Source: Aquimarina sp. AU474 (GTDB lineage Bacteria; Bacteroidota; Bacteroidia; Flavobacteriales; Flavobacteriaceae). From it: DNA of 64,000 nt. The notes beneath the pieces were generated by a model, which was given only the letters and a program-made list of their open reading frames with translations, ran no database searches and was not told where the DNA came from. This document shows, piece by piece, positions 56,131-64,000 of the stretch (within the stretch, counting starts at the first letter, position 1; each line of letters opens with the position of its first letter). The stretch lies in NCBI RefSeq assembly GCF_900312815.1, contig NZ_OMPE01000008.1:620001-684000 (forward strand). The letters are read 5' to 3'. The translations under genes were made by a program, and so were the position numbers.

Positions 56131-58266
56131 TTATTGTTTTATACCTTCTAAATCCAACAAAAAGGCATATTCTTCGGCTACTTCTTTAAGAGCTTCAAAT
56201 CTACCAGAGGCTCCTCCATGACCAGCCTCCATATTGGTATGTAAAAGCAATATGTTATTATCTGTTTTTAACTCTCTTAGTTTAGCTACCCATTTTGCCG
56301 GTTCCCAATATTGCACTTGAGAGTCATGAAGTCCTGTAGTAACTAACATATTAGGATATTCTTGTGCAATAACATTGTCATAAGGAGAGTAAGATTTCAT
56401 ATACAAATAATACTTCTTCTCATTTGGGTTACCCCATTCGTCATATTCCCCAGTAGTTAAAGGGATACTATCATCTAACATAGTTGTTACTACATCTACA
56501 AAAGGTACAGCTGCGACTACACCATTATATAATTCAGGTGCCATATTTACCACAGCTCCCATTAGTAAGCCTCCAGCAGAACCACCCATTGCATATAAGT
56601 GATCTTTGGATGTATACCCTTCTTCAATCAAAAATTTTGAACAATCAATAAAATCGGTAAAAGTGTTTATTTTTTTAAACAACTTCCCTTCTTCATACCA
56701 AGGCCTACCCAAATACTCTCCTCCTCTTACATGCGCAATAGCATAAATAAAACCTCTATCTAATAGACTTAAACGCACTGTAGAAAAATATGGATCTACT
56801 GTTGATCCGTATGAACCATATCCATATTGCAATAATGGATTACTACCATCTTTTTTAATACCTTTTTTGTACACCAAAGAAATGGGTACCTTGGTCCCAT
56901 CTGCAGCTGTAGCCCAAACCCTTTCTGATACGTAGTTATTTTTGTCAAATTTTCCACCAAGAACTTCTTGTTCTTTCTTCACTTCCTTCTCTTTGGTTTC
57001 CATATCAAAATCGATAACAGAATTAGGAGTAACTAGCGAATTATAGGAATATCTAAGGATTTTTGTATCAAAGTCAGGATTGGTACTTGTATACGCCGTG
57101 TATGTTTCATTGTCAAAAGGAAGATAATAATTTACTGTACCATCCCAACGCTTTACATTTATTTTATTAAGACCATTACTACGTTCACTAATAACGTAAT
57201 AGTCTTTAAAAATTTCGATATCTTCTAATAATACATTATCCCTATGCGGAATTACTTCTTTCCAATTCTCTTTCAGCGTATTTTCTTCATCAACTTTCAT
57301 CAATTTAAAATTCTTAGCATTATCATCATTAGTCAATACATAAAAATGATCTTCATAATGAGCAATACCATACTCCAACCCTCTTACTCTTGGTTGAAAT
57401 ACTTTAAATTCCCCAGTAGGGTTATCTGCCTTTAAAATTCTATATTCTGTAGTGAGTGTACTACTAGAGCCAATAATCAAATATTTTTTAGATTTTGATT
57501 TATAAACGAATGTATAAAAAGTGTCATCTTTTTCATTATAGATTTCTACATCTTGAGAAACGGGCGTACCTAATATATGGCGGTAAACTCTATCAGATCT
57601 TAATGTTTCATCATCTTTCTTTGTGTAAAATAATGTTTTACTATCTGCAGCCCAAGTACTACCTCCTGTAGTGGTCTCTATAGTTTCTGGATATACTTCT
57701 CCAGTTTCTAAGTTTTTAATACGAATAGTGTATTTACGCCTACTTATGGTATCCACCCCAAATGCTGCTAGCTTATTATCAGGACTAATATTTAAACCAG
57801 AAAGTCTATAATAACTGTGACCTTCTGCCTCTATATTACAATCAAATAATATTTCTTCTTCAGCTTCAAGGGTTTCTTTTTTTCTAGAATATATTGGGTA
57901 ATCCTTACCAATTTCATATCTAGTAATATACCAATATCCATTAAGTTTATACGGAACTGAAGCATCATCTTCTTTGATTCTACCCTTCATTTCTTCAAAA
58001 AGATCTTTTTGAAAATCCTTGGTATGAGCAGTCATTTTATCATTAAAGTCATTCTCTCGTTCTAAGTAGTCAATTACTTCTGGATTTTCTCTCTCATTTA
58101 ACCAAAAGTAATTATCAACCCTAACATCATCATGTTTTTCTAAGTTTGTTTTCTTTTTGTCTGCTAACGGGTACTGAAGTTGTGTTTCCAATGCGGTACT
58201 AGTATTTTTTTTACACGAAGTTGCAAAAGTAATTGAAAGTAAGAATATAATATGTAGACTTTTCAT
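56131..58266 (-). CDS. S9 prolyl oligopeptidase-family lipoprotein (oligopeptidase B type)
   Basis: 711 residues. The signal peptide has a lipobox (FATSC then KKN). A seven-bladed propeller region (about 70-420) is followed by the peptidase domain: 'LQYGYGSYGSTVDPYF', 'FIYAIAHVRGGEYLGRPWYEEG', the nucleophile in GGSAGGLLMG, the Asp region 'GLHDSQVQYWEP' and the His in 'MEAGHGGASGR'. The 'GGEYLGRPWYEEGK' segment is typical of oligopeptidase B/PtrB. It degrades peptides in the periplasm or at the surface. Monocistronic, divergent from ybaB. Confidence 0.92.
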   Translation of the reverse strand: MKSLHIIFLLSITFATSCKKNTSTALETQLQYPLADKKKTNLEKHDDVRVDNYFWLNERENPEVIDYLERENDFNDKMTAHTKDFQKDLFEEMKGRIKEDDASVPYKLNGYWYITRYEIGKDYPIYSRKKETLEAEEEILFDCNIEAEGHSYYRLSGLNISPDNKLAAFGVDTISRRKYTIRIKNLETGEVYPETIETTTGGSTWAADSKTLFYTKKDDETLRSDRVYRHILGTPVSQDVEIYNEKDDTFYTFVYKSKSKKYLIIGSSSTLTTEYRILKADNPTGEFKVFQPRVRGLEYGIAHYEDHFYVLTNDDNAKNFKLMKVDEENTLKENWKEVIPHRDNVLLEDIEIFKDYYVISERSNGLNKINVKRWDGTVNYYLPFDNETYTAYTSTNPDFDTKILRYSYNSLVTPNSVIDFDMETKEKEVKKEQEVLGGKFDKNNYVSERVWATAADGTKVPISLVYKKGIKKDGSNPLLQYGYGSYGSTVDPYFSTVRLSLLDRGFIYAIAHVRGGEYLGRPWYEEGKLFKKINTFTDFIDCSKFLIEEGYTSKDHLYAMGGSAGGLLMGAVVNMAPELYNGVVAAVPFVDVVTTMLDDSIPLTTGEYDEWGNPNEKKYYLYMKSYSPYDNVIAQEYPNMLVTTGLHDSQVQYWEPAKWVAKLRELKTDNNILLLHTNMEAGHGGASGRFEALKEVAEEYAFLLDLEGIKQ

Positions 58267-58299
58267 AATAATCTCTTAGTTTATTAACAGCCAAAGTAC

Positions 58300-58307
58300 T
58301 AATTTTG
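58300..58307 (+). promoter_or_regulatory. Bacteroidota -7 element for ybaB
   Basis: TAATTTTG, a TAnnTTTG match 27 bases before the ybaB ATG, in the short gap between divergent genes. Confidence 0.4.
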
Positions 58308-58334
58308 CTCATATAATTTTTAAAAAAAAAGAAT

Positions 58335-58646
58335 ATGTTTGGAGACATGATGGGAATGATGGGGAAACTTAAAGAAGCTCAACAAAAAATTGAAGACACC
58401 AAAAAAAGGCTCAATACCGTACTAGTAGATCAAAGCAGTGCCGATGAACTTCTTAAAATTACACTTACAGCAAATAGAGAAATCAAAAATATCACTATTG
58501 CAGATGAGCTGTTAAAGGACAAAGAACAATTAGAAGATTATCTTATTCTTAATTTAAACAAAGCTATTGCCAAAGCCACACAGATTAACGAAAGCGAATT
58601 AGCTGCTGTTGCCAAAGAAGGTATGCCTAACATTCCTGGATTATAA
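58335..58646 (+). CDS. YbaB/EbfC nucleoid-associated protein
   Basis: 103 residues, the usual length. '[27 protein letters not shown]' (first helix region) and '[16 protein letters not shown]' (beta part) with the C-terminal helix '[16 protein letters not shown]' show the YbaB fold. It forms a DNA-binding dimer (tweezer-like). In many bacteria it sits near recR or dnaX, but neither is here. A thioredoxin-like gene starts 49 bases downstream in the same direction. Confidence 0.92.
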   Translation: MFGDMMGMMGKLKEAQQKIEDTKKRLNTVLVDQSSADELLKITLTANREIKNITIADELLKDKEQLEDYLILNLNKAIAKATQINESELAAVAKEGMPNIPGL

Positions 58647-58695
58647 GATTTTATGGAATAATTATTGAGTATAATAGATTATAAAGCCATTACAA

Positions 58696-59148
58696 ATGAG
58701 GTATCCATATTTATTTTTATTGTTGTTTCTTTCTAATCTTGTAGTATTTTCTCAAGAACAAAAAGATTCATATTGGTTGTACGATTTTGAACAAGCAAAA
58801 GAAATTTCGAAAGAAGAAGACAAGCCCATTCTTATGTATTTTAGCGGTAGTGACTGGTGTAGACCATGCATGATGCTTCAGGAAGATGTTTTTGATAATT
58901 ATAAATTTCAAAAATTTAAGAATGCTTTCGTTTTTCTCTACATTGATATACCACGAAATACTGATTTACTCTCAAGTGATCAAAAAGTTCAAAACTTCAA
59001 ATTGTTAAGTACCTATAATAAGCAAAAGACTTTTCCTTTAATTAACATCGTAAATCATAAAGGTAAAATACTAGATGATATTTCTGGATATAGTTCTTTA
59101 CGAGATACTACGTATCATTTTGAAATGTTCGAAAAGTATAGTAGATAA
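58696..59148 (+). CDS. Exported thioredoxin-like protein
   Basis: 150 residues. The signal peptide ends near 'VVFSQ'. The thioredoxin-like domain has 'KPILMYFSGSDWCRPCMMLQEDVF', whose active site is CRPC (residues about 55-58), and a cis-Pro in 'TFPLINIVNHKG'. It is related to the thioredoxin_7/DsbD-C-terminal-like group, and would reduce or exchange disulfides in the periplasm. Short for a full disulfide carrier, so the partner is unknown. Ends at a strong bidirectional terminator. Confidence 0.87.
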   Translation: MRYPYLFLLLFLSNLVVFSQEQKDSYWLYDFEQAKEISKEEDKPILMYFSGSDWCRPCMMLQEDVFDNYKFQKFKNAFVFLYIDIPRNTDLLSSDQKVQNFKLLSTYNKQKTFPLINIVNHKGKILDDISGYSSLRDTTYHFEMFEKYSR

Positions 59149-59180
59149 AAAAGCTCGATACTTTAATGTATCGAGCTTTT
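59149..59180. terminator. Strong bidirectional terminator
   Basis: A perfect 13-bp stem (59149-59161 with 59168-59180), 6-base loop, A/T edges. Confidence 0.9.
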
Positions 59181-59208
59181 AAAGGCTTTTGTATTCCCCA
59201 ATACAGAA

Positions 59209-60312
59209 TTATTGAATCAATCTAAATTCTGTTCTTCTATTTGCTGCATGTTGTCTCTCTGTACAAGTAACACCATCTGCACATCTGTTTTTTAATCTTG
59301 TTTCTCCATATCCATTAGCTACTAATCGGCTAGCATTTACACCTTTACTAATTAGGTATGTTACAACCGATTGAGCTCTTTTATCAGAAAGTGTTTTATT
59401 ACTTGTTCTAGAACCTCTAGCGTCTGTATGTGAAGCTATTTCCATTTTAGTTCCAGGATTGTTAGCTAATACTGGCATTAATCTAGTATCGATTAAGCTT
59501 TTTGCTTGAGAAGTTAATGTAGAGCTTCCTAAATTCCAGTTAATTGGCAGTGCAGAGTACTCTACAAGAGAACATTCTACTTCTTTCCAAGTAGTTAATC
59601 CTCCCTTTTGAGTTAGTACTTCTTTTGTAACCTCTTCAAAAGTTGCAGGAACAGTAACTTGTTCTGTATACGCATCTTTAACTAAAACAGTTTTTGTTAT
59701 TGTACCATATTCTGCAGGTATTTCTTCTTCAACAACTCTAGCAGCTTCTACCAAAACTCTTTTTGTATACGATCCTGATTGTTCTGAAATAGGAGTCGTA
59801 TTTGTAGTTGCATCCGAACCTAAAGTTTTTACAGGTATTGTAGTGAATTCTGCAGGGTATCCTTTATAACACCAGTAACGGCAGTCATCTGGATTACTAG
59901 ATGCACAATCTGGTGCTGGTGAACCTAACTCCCATTGTGCATATGCTGGTTTAATTTCTACGGTTTCAGATCCATTACCTAATTTTGCTGGAATAACTTT
60001 TAAAGAAGATGCTTTTTGTTTCTTAACAAAAGTCACCGTTGTGGTTTCGTATTTAGCCGGAATAACTCTTAACTTTTTTGAAGCTTCCTTTACGATAACG
60101 CGTTCTGTTACGGTCTCATATTTCGCCGGAATGGTTCTTAATTTACTATACTCTGGCGTGATCTTTACCTGTACAGTTTGATTTTCGTAAACATCAGGAG
60201 TTGTACAACGCACATAACATTTACCTGGTTCAGGATTTTGGGGTAAATCTTGTTGAGCATTAATATTTGCTACAACAAGTATAATGAATACCCCTAAAAT
60301 AATTTTTCTCAT
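59209..60312 (-). CDS. OmpA-family protein with IPAKYE repeats
   Basis: 367 residues. The signal peptide ends in 'INAQ'. The N-terminal 235 residues hold repeated units of the type '(V/I)PAKYETVTERVIVKEAS' (about 40-60, 60-80, 85-110, and 'IPAEYGTITKTVLVKDA', 'VPATFEEVTKEVL'), alternating with a Cys-bearing Pro segment. The C-terminal OmpA domain (about 255-367) has 'MEIASHTDARGSRTSNKTLSDKRAQSVV' (Asp/Arg peptidoglycan site) and 'NRRTEFRL'. It should anchor the outer membrane to peptidoglycan. No barrel strands are visible N-terminally, so it is likely a lipid-free periplasmic or surface linker. Confidence 0.88.
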   Translation of the reverse strand: MRKIILGVFIILVVANINAQQDLPQNPEPGKCYVRCTTPDVYENQTVQVKITPEYSKLRTIPAKYETVTERVIVKEASKKLRVIPAKYETTTVTFVKKQKASSLKVIPAKLGNGSETVEIKPAYAQWELGSPAPDCASSNPDDCRYWCYKGYPAEFTTIPVKTLGSDATTNTTPISEQSGSYTKRVLVEAARVVEEEIPAEYGTITKTVLVKDAYTEQVTVPATFEEVTKEVLTQKGGLTTWKEVECSLVEYSALPINWNLGSSTLTSQAKSLIDTRLMPVLANNPGTKMEIASHTDARGSRTSNKTLSDKRAQSVVTYLISKGVNASRLVANGYGETRLKNRCADGVTCTERQHAANRRTEFRLIQ

Positions 60313-60538
60313 AGTTGATAAATTTTAATATGAATGTTAATTAGTTGTAAAACTATCAGGATCAACTATATTGAAGGTCTTTTGGGAAGTAATTAAAGGT
60401 TCTGTTCTCGATAACTTGTATTTATTTTCGATAAAATGCAAAATAAAAGTTAATGTTCTCCCATTTTACATTTTTCTTTCTCCTATTAATTCTATAATTT
60501 TAACGGAAGCTTAAAAATTAACTAAAAATATTGACAAC

Positions 60539-60859
60539 ATGTTTGAACTCAAAAATAAGGAAGGGTCTAGTTATCATTTTACTTTAAAGGCAAAAAACGG
60601 ACAAGTGATTCTATCTAGCGAAGTTTACAATAGTAAATCTGCAGCAGAAAACGGGATAGCATCAGTTAAGAAGAATGCTTCTGAAGATGGTAGATATGAA
60701 CGTAAAACTGCCAAAGATGGTAGGTTCTTTTTTAATTTAAAGGCTGGAAATGGTCAAGTTATCGGAAGTAGTCAAATGTATTCTTCTGAGTCTGGAATGG
60801 AAAACGGAATCAATTCTGTAAAAGAAAATGCTTCTGGAGCCGATACTAAAGAAGCATAA
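60539..60859 (+). CDS. YegP/DUF1508 tandem protein
   Basis: 106 residues made of two DUF1508 units. 'FTLKAKNGQVILSSEVYNSKSAAENGIASVKKNA' (split at about 14-50) and 'FNLKAGNGQVIGSSQMYSSESGMENGI' (about 62-90) carry the conserved F-x-L-K-A-x-N-G-Q-V-I-x-S-S motif in each half. Family role is unknown; small soluble protein. It has a strong terminator that reaches into the threonine aldolase gene. Confidence 0.93.
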   Translation: MFELKNKEGSSYHFTLKAKNGQVILSSEVYNSKSAAENGIASVKKNASEDGRYERKTAKDGRFFFNLKAGNGQVIGSSQMYSSESGMENGINSVKENASGADTKEA

Positions 60860-60891
60860 TCTTTTAAGTGTTTTTTAATAACAAGTATATG

Positions 60892-60925
60892 AAGCTGTTC
60901 AAATAGTTTGAACAGCTTTTCTTGT
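60892..60925 (+). terminator. Terminator of yegP, overlapping the end of the aldolase gene
   Basis: A perfect 12-bp stem (60892-60903 with 60907-60918), TAG loop, then T-rich. It extends across the stop of the convergent threonine aldolase. Confidence 0.82.
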
Positions 60926-61939
60926 ATTGTACGATACCAAAAGGTCTAAAAAATATTCATGTTGCTCTTGTGTATAATCCAAATGGGTAACGAACCTTAA
61001 TTTCCCTTGTCCCATTCCATAAAAATACACCCCTTTGGCTTCCATTTTTGCAATAAACTCCTGCTCATCCCCTTCTATCGTGAAAATTATGATATTAGTA
61101 TCTATAGGCTCAACACCAGTAATAAATGGTAATGTATTGAGTACTTGTCCTATTTCTTTGGCACGAGCATGATCATCATTAAGTCTTTCTATATGATTTT
61201 CTATCGCATATAAACCGGCCGCAGCCATAAAGCCAACTTGCCTCATACCGCCTCCCAAAATTTTTCTCACTCTAATGGCATCGTCCATTATTTTTGCATC
61301 ACCAATAAGTACCGAACCTAATGGTGCTCCCAACCCTTTACTTAAACAAACCGAAATGGTATCAAACATTTCACCATATTGTTTTGCATTTTCTTGTTTT
61401 GCTACTAATGCATTCCATAACCTTGCTCCATCAAGGTGATATCCTAAATTATGATCATTACACACCTTTCTAATTTTCTTGATATCGTCAAAATCATAAC
61501 ATGCACCTCCTCCTTTATTAGTTGTGTTTTCTATACAAACCAAACTAGTTAATGGACTATGGTAAAAATCTGGAGGATTGATTGAGGCCTCAACCTGATC
61601 AGCAGTTATCATGCCTCTATGTCCATTTATAAGTTTACAGGATACACCACTATTAAACGATACCCCACCTCCTTCATAATTATATACGTGTGCATATTGA
61701 TCAGCTATAAGTTGCTCTCCTGGTTGAGTATGTAGTTTGATTGCAGCTTGATTTGCCATACTACCCGAAGGAAAAAACAAAGCCTTCTCCTTCCCAAACA
61801 TAGTAGCTATACTTTCTTCTAGTTTGTTTACAGAGGGATCTTCTTTATATACATCATCTCCTACCTCGGCATTCATAATCGCCTCTAACATTTGCTTAGA
61901 AGGTTTGGTTACCGTATCACTACGCAGATCAATTTTCAT
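60899..61939 (-). CDS. ltaE: Low-specificity L-threonine aldolase
   Basis: 346 residues, PLP fold type I. 'DLRSDTVTKPSKQMLEAIMNAEVGDDVYKEDP' (opening) and 'FFPSGSMANQAAI' (PLP phosphate), 'YHLDGARLWNA' (Asp and Arg) and the PLP Lys in 'VCLSKGLGAPLGS' are clear. It cleaves threonine or allo-threonine to glycine and acetaldehyde in the cytosol. Start is the ATG at 61937-61939. The long frame on the opposite strand here belongs to the regulator only from 61998 on. Confidence 0.93.
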   Translation of the reverse strand: MKIDLRSDTVTKPSKQMLEAIMNAEVGDDVYKEDPSVNKLEESIATMFGKEKALFFPSGSMANQAAIKLHTQPGEQLIADQYAHVYNYEGGGVSFNSGVSCKLINGHRGMITADQVEASINPPDFYHSPLTSLVCIENTTNKGGGACYDFDDIKKIRKVCNDHNLGYHLDGARLWNALVAKQENAKQYGEMFDTISVCLSKGLGAPLGSVLIGDAKIMDDAIRVRKILGGGMRQVGFMAAAGLYAIENHIERLNDDHARAKEIGQVLNTLPFITGVEPIDTNIIIFTIEGDEQEFIAKMEAKGVYFYGMGQGKLRFVTHLDYTQEQHEYFLDLLVSYNTRKAVQTI

Positions 61940-61997
61940 ATATTTTTTTATATATTTTTTTAGTATTACATTGAACCATAAAAATAATGCTATTTTT

Positions 61998-63746
61998 ATG
62001 AATATCGCATACTCAATTATGCTAAATCATTTCTTTGTGAAAACTCTATTCAATATAGTTCAAAAATACATTTTTGTAGTTATCTTCTTTTTTCTCTCTA
62101 TTTATACACAAGCACAAACCTTTAGAGACTCTTTATCCAACAAAAGTTATAACGAGCTTAAGAAAGATTTTTATAGTTATGTACAAAAAGATACCTTAAA
62201 AGCTAGAAGTATTGCTGATGTTTTTTTAAAACGTGCCAAAATAGATCAAGACACATTTAAAATTGCTGACGCTTATCATTTTACTTTTTACCTATCTCAG
62301 TATAGAGATCAACAACTTTATTTGGATAGCATTATTAAATTAACAACCCAAAAGCAAAGCAAAACATTTCCTGCGCAAGCTTATTTTGACAAAGCCCAAC
62401 TTTTTTTATATAAAAAAAGAAACATTCAAAATACAATTAACAACCTTAATCAAGCGCGTAAATATGCAAAACAATATGATAACGTTAATTTATTATATCG
62501 TATCGACTATCATATCGCCATTATTAAAAGTGAACATCTAAATGAGAAGGAAGATGCTTTATCTATTTTTAAAAAATGTGCCAACTTTTATAATAGCAGA
62601 CATGCATATCTTTATTTAAACACATTACATGCTATTGCAGAAACTTACATAGGCTTAAAAAAACACGATTCTGCTTCTTATTACAACAAATTGGGGTATA
62701 CTAAAGCGGTTAAAAATTCTGATCTATTTCCTGATGAAAAATATTACTTTACTCTATCCGAAGGTATAAATCGGTACGAAAAAAAAGAATATCAATTGGC
62801 AATAGATAGTATTCGTAAAGCTTTACCTATCATAAAGTATAACGATCAATCAAATACCATTGATAGTTATTTTTACTTAGGAAAAAGTTATTACAAACTT
62901 GGTCAAAAGGAGAAAGCAATCCCTTATTTTATTAAAACAGATTCTATTCTCGAAACTTTACACTCTATACCACAGTACAAACATGTAAAAACCTATGAAT
63001 ATTTAAAAGAATATTACCGCGGAAAGAAGGATCTACAAAATCAAAATAAATATCTACAGAAACTTAATACCATATTGGATAAGTATTTAAATGATCGAGT
63101 ACATATTAGTAAAAAAGTAAAAGAAGACTATGATGTTCCCCTTTTATTAGAAGAACAACAAGTAATTATTAAAAAATTAAATAAAAACACCAATGCTTAT
63201 CAATCAAGTATAATATTGTTAATTGCTCTTTTGCTAGCATTTGGTAGCTTATTATATGTTCAGTTTAGAAAAAAGAAGCTGTACAGATCGCGTTTCGAAG
63301 CTTTGATGAGAGAGAGTAATTCTACTCGAACTATTGTAAAAGTTAATAACACAAATCAAGATCTTTCCAAAAAAGAATTAAAAGTTCCTGAAAAACATGC
63401 TACATATATTTTAAATAAGCTTGAAGAATTTGAGAGAGATCATAAATATCTAACTATTGGTACAAGTATACAATCACTAGCAGATGATATGGAAACCAAT
63501 ATTAAATATTTATCACAGGTTATTAATTATTACAAAAGCAAATCATTTACAAGTTACCTTAATGAGTTAAGGATCACATACGCGGTAGAAGAACTTAAAA
63601 ACAATAAAACGCTTCGAAAATTTACTATTAAAGCAATTGCACAAGAAATGGGTTATAAAAACGCCGAAACATTTTCGAATGCGTTTTATAAATATGTAAA
63701 AATTAAACCTTCTTACTTTATTAAAAACATAGAAAAACGAAAGTAA
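61998..63746 (+). CDS. TPR-containing membrane regulator with AraC-type HTH
   Basis: 582 residues from the ATG at 61998 (a second ATG at 62019 is also possible; the frame further upstream is antisense to the aldolase). A signal peptide or helix ends in 'TQAQ' near residue 40. The next 350 residues are TPR-like helix pairs ('AIAETYIGLKKHDSASYYNKLG', 'YFYLGKSYYKLGQKEKAIPYF'). One membrane helix at about 410-432 ('SIILLIALLLAFGSLLYVQF') leads to a cytosolic C-terminal AraC domain ('SLADDMETNIKYLSQVIN', 'IKAIAQEMGYKNAETFSNAFYK'). It would sense a periplasmic signal and regulate transcription directly. Confidence 0.87.
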   Translation: MNIAYSIMLNHFFVKTLFNIVQKYIFVVIFFFLSIYTQAQTFRDSLSNKSYNELKKDFYSYVQKDTLKARSIADVFLKRAKIDQDTFKIADAYHFTFYLSQYRDQQLYLDSIIKLTTQKQSKTFPAQAYFDKAQLFLYKKRNIQNTINNLNQARKYAKQYDNVNLLYRIDYHIAIIKSEHLNEKEDALSIFKKCANFYNSRHAYLYLNTLHAIAETYIGLKKHDSASYYNKLGYTKAVKNSDLFPDEKYYFTLSEGINRYEKKEYQLAIDSIRKALPIIKYNDQSNTIDSYFYLGKSYYKLGQKEKAIPYFIKTDSILETLHSIPQYKHVKTYEYLKEYYRGKKDLQNQNKYLQKLNTILDKYLNDRVHISKKVKEDYDVPLLLEEQQVIIKKLNKNTNAYQSSIILLIALLLAFGSLLYVQFRKKKLYRSRFEALMRESNSTRTIVKVNNTNQDLSKKELKVPEKHATYILNKLEEFERDHKYLTIGTSIQSLADDMETNIKYLSQVINYYKSKSFTSYLNELRITYAVEELKNNKTLRKFTIKAIAQEMGYKNAETFSNAFYKYVKIKPSYFIKNIEKRK

Positions 63747-63788
63747 AACATTAATAACAAACACTTCGAAACAAGGAAAAACTAAAAC

Positions 63789-63806
63789 CGGAATTCAGGA
63801 ATTCCG
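63789..63806. repeat. Perfect 8-2-8 palindrome upstream of a peptide gene
   Basis: CGGAATTC, AG, GAATTCCG. It lies 43 bases after the regulator stop and 86 bases before the peptide start. No T-run follows, so an operator is as likely as a terminator. Confidence 0.55.
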
Positions 63807-63891
63807 AGTACAACACACTAATTTCCTTCTTTCTAAAGGTTAATTTTATATACTTTAGTGGCAAATCTTAAAAACTAAAAAGGGAATTGTT

Positions 63892-64000
63892 ATGAAGAAA
63901 AAATCTGCTAACTCGAAAAAAATAAACTTAAAAAAACTTGAAATATCAAGATTGGATAAATTAAACAACATCTCAGGAGGATTTGGTCCTGTTGGCCATG
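63892..64000 (+). CDS. Double-glycine leader peptide, cut by the window end
   Basis: The frame from the ATG at 63892 runs to the last base (36 full codons). It starts MKKKSANSKKINLKKLEISR, then LDKLNNISGG, then FGPVGH. The Lys/Leu/Asn leader and the ISGG at residues 27-30 match the type of precursor at 19623, with the core peptide following GG and continuing outside the window. No modification enzyme is visible inside the window; it may follow downstream. The preceding AraC-type regulator is a possible controller. Cys content of the core cannot be seen. Confidence 0.6.
   Translation, partial: MKKKSANSKKINLKKLEISRLDKLNNISGGFGPVGH

Noticed and set aside
61824..61997. Longer N-terminus for the TPR-AraC regulator
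   Set aside because: These 58 codons are antisense to the threonine aldolase start and would hide the signal-like segment near residue 40.

Overview
The window reads as a chromosomal segment of a marine gliding flavobacterium (Bacteroidota, Flavobacteriaceae; Aquimarina-like is a guess from gene content). The DNA is visibly AT-rich. Many genes are preceded by the Bacteroidota -7 element TAnnTTTG. Several products carry Sec or lipoprotein signals, and one very large secreted protein ends in a type IX secretion (T9SS) sorting domain. Family-typical genes include a BatA-like protein, YfhO, DUF4834, RHS/DUF6443 and a sulfonolipid-type acyltransferase. I saw no rRNA, tRNA, CRISPR array, insertion sequence or prophage.

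Layout. 1-3.3 kb: end of a PhoX/DUF839-like lipoprotein gene and a di-haem cytochrome c peroxidase lipoprotein. 3.5-7.1 kb: GAF histidine kinase, FAD-dependent oxidoreductase, small outer-membrane barrel. 7.2-11.4 kb: a compact operon of BatA-like protein, a dihydroorotase homologue without its metal ligands, a DUF4870-like membrane protein and an alpha/beta hydrolase. 11.5-17.7 kb: an unrecognised protein, a GH31 glycosidase lipoprotein, a T9SS/FlgD-like remnant, a DJ-1/PfpI lipoprotein and an MBL-fold hydrolase. 17.9-26.2 kb: a conserved unknown protein, a short double-glycine (lanthipeptide-like) precursor, bcp, a cysteine-free endonuclease III, a 48-aa protein, an ECF sigma factor, uvrA, a GNAT and a peroxiredoxin-like protein.

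26.2-44.7 kb is the most accessory part. It has two paralogous Tyr/Arg-rich exported proteins, each with a sigma-54-type promoter, four 16-residue repeats and a similar 3' end. Between them lie an amidohydrolase, a tail-fibre-like protein, an RHS protein with a type-23 polymorphic toxin C-terminus, an SpvB/RHS-like partner and a 1708-aa M43 metallopeptidase with GEVED domains and a T9SS tail.

44.7-64 kb: a surface-polysaccharide operon (YfhO, glycosyltransferase, flippase); a DUF4834 protein divergent from a barrel protein with a long Lys/Glu-rich tail; an acyltransferase-like protein; a probable sulfonolipid pair (alpha-oxoamine synthase and cysteine/cysteate-synthase homologue); an S9 peptidase; YbaB; a thioredoxin-like protein; an OmpA protein; YegP; threonine aldolase; a TPR-AraC regulator; and the start of a second double-glycine peptide cut by the window end.

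Gene functions rest on motif and family recognition by eye. No database search was run. Terminators and promoters were read manually.
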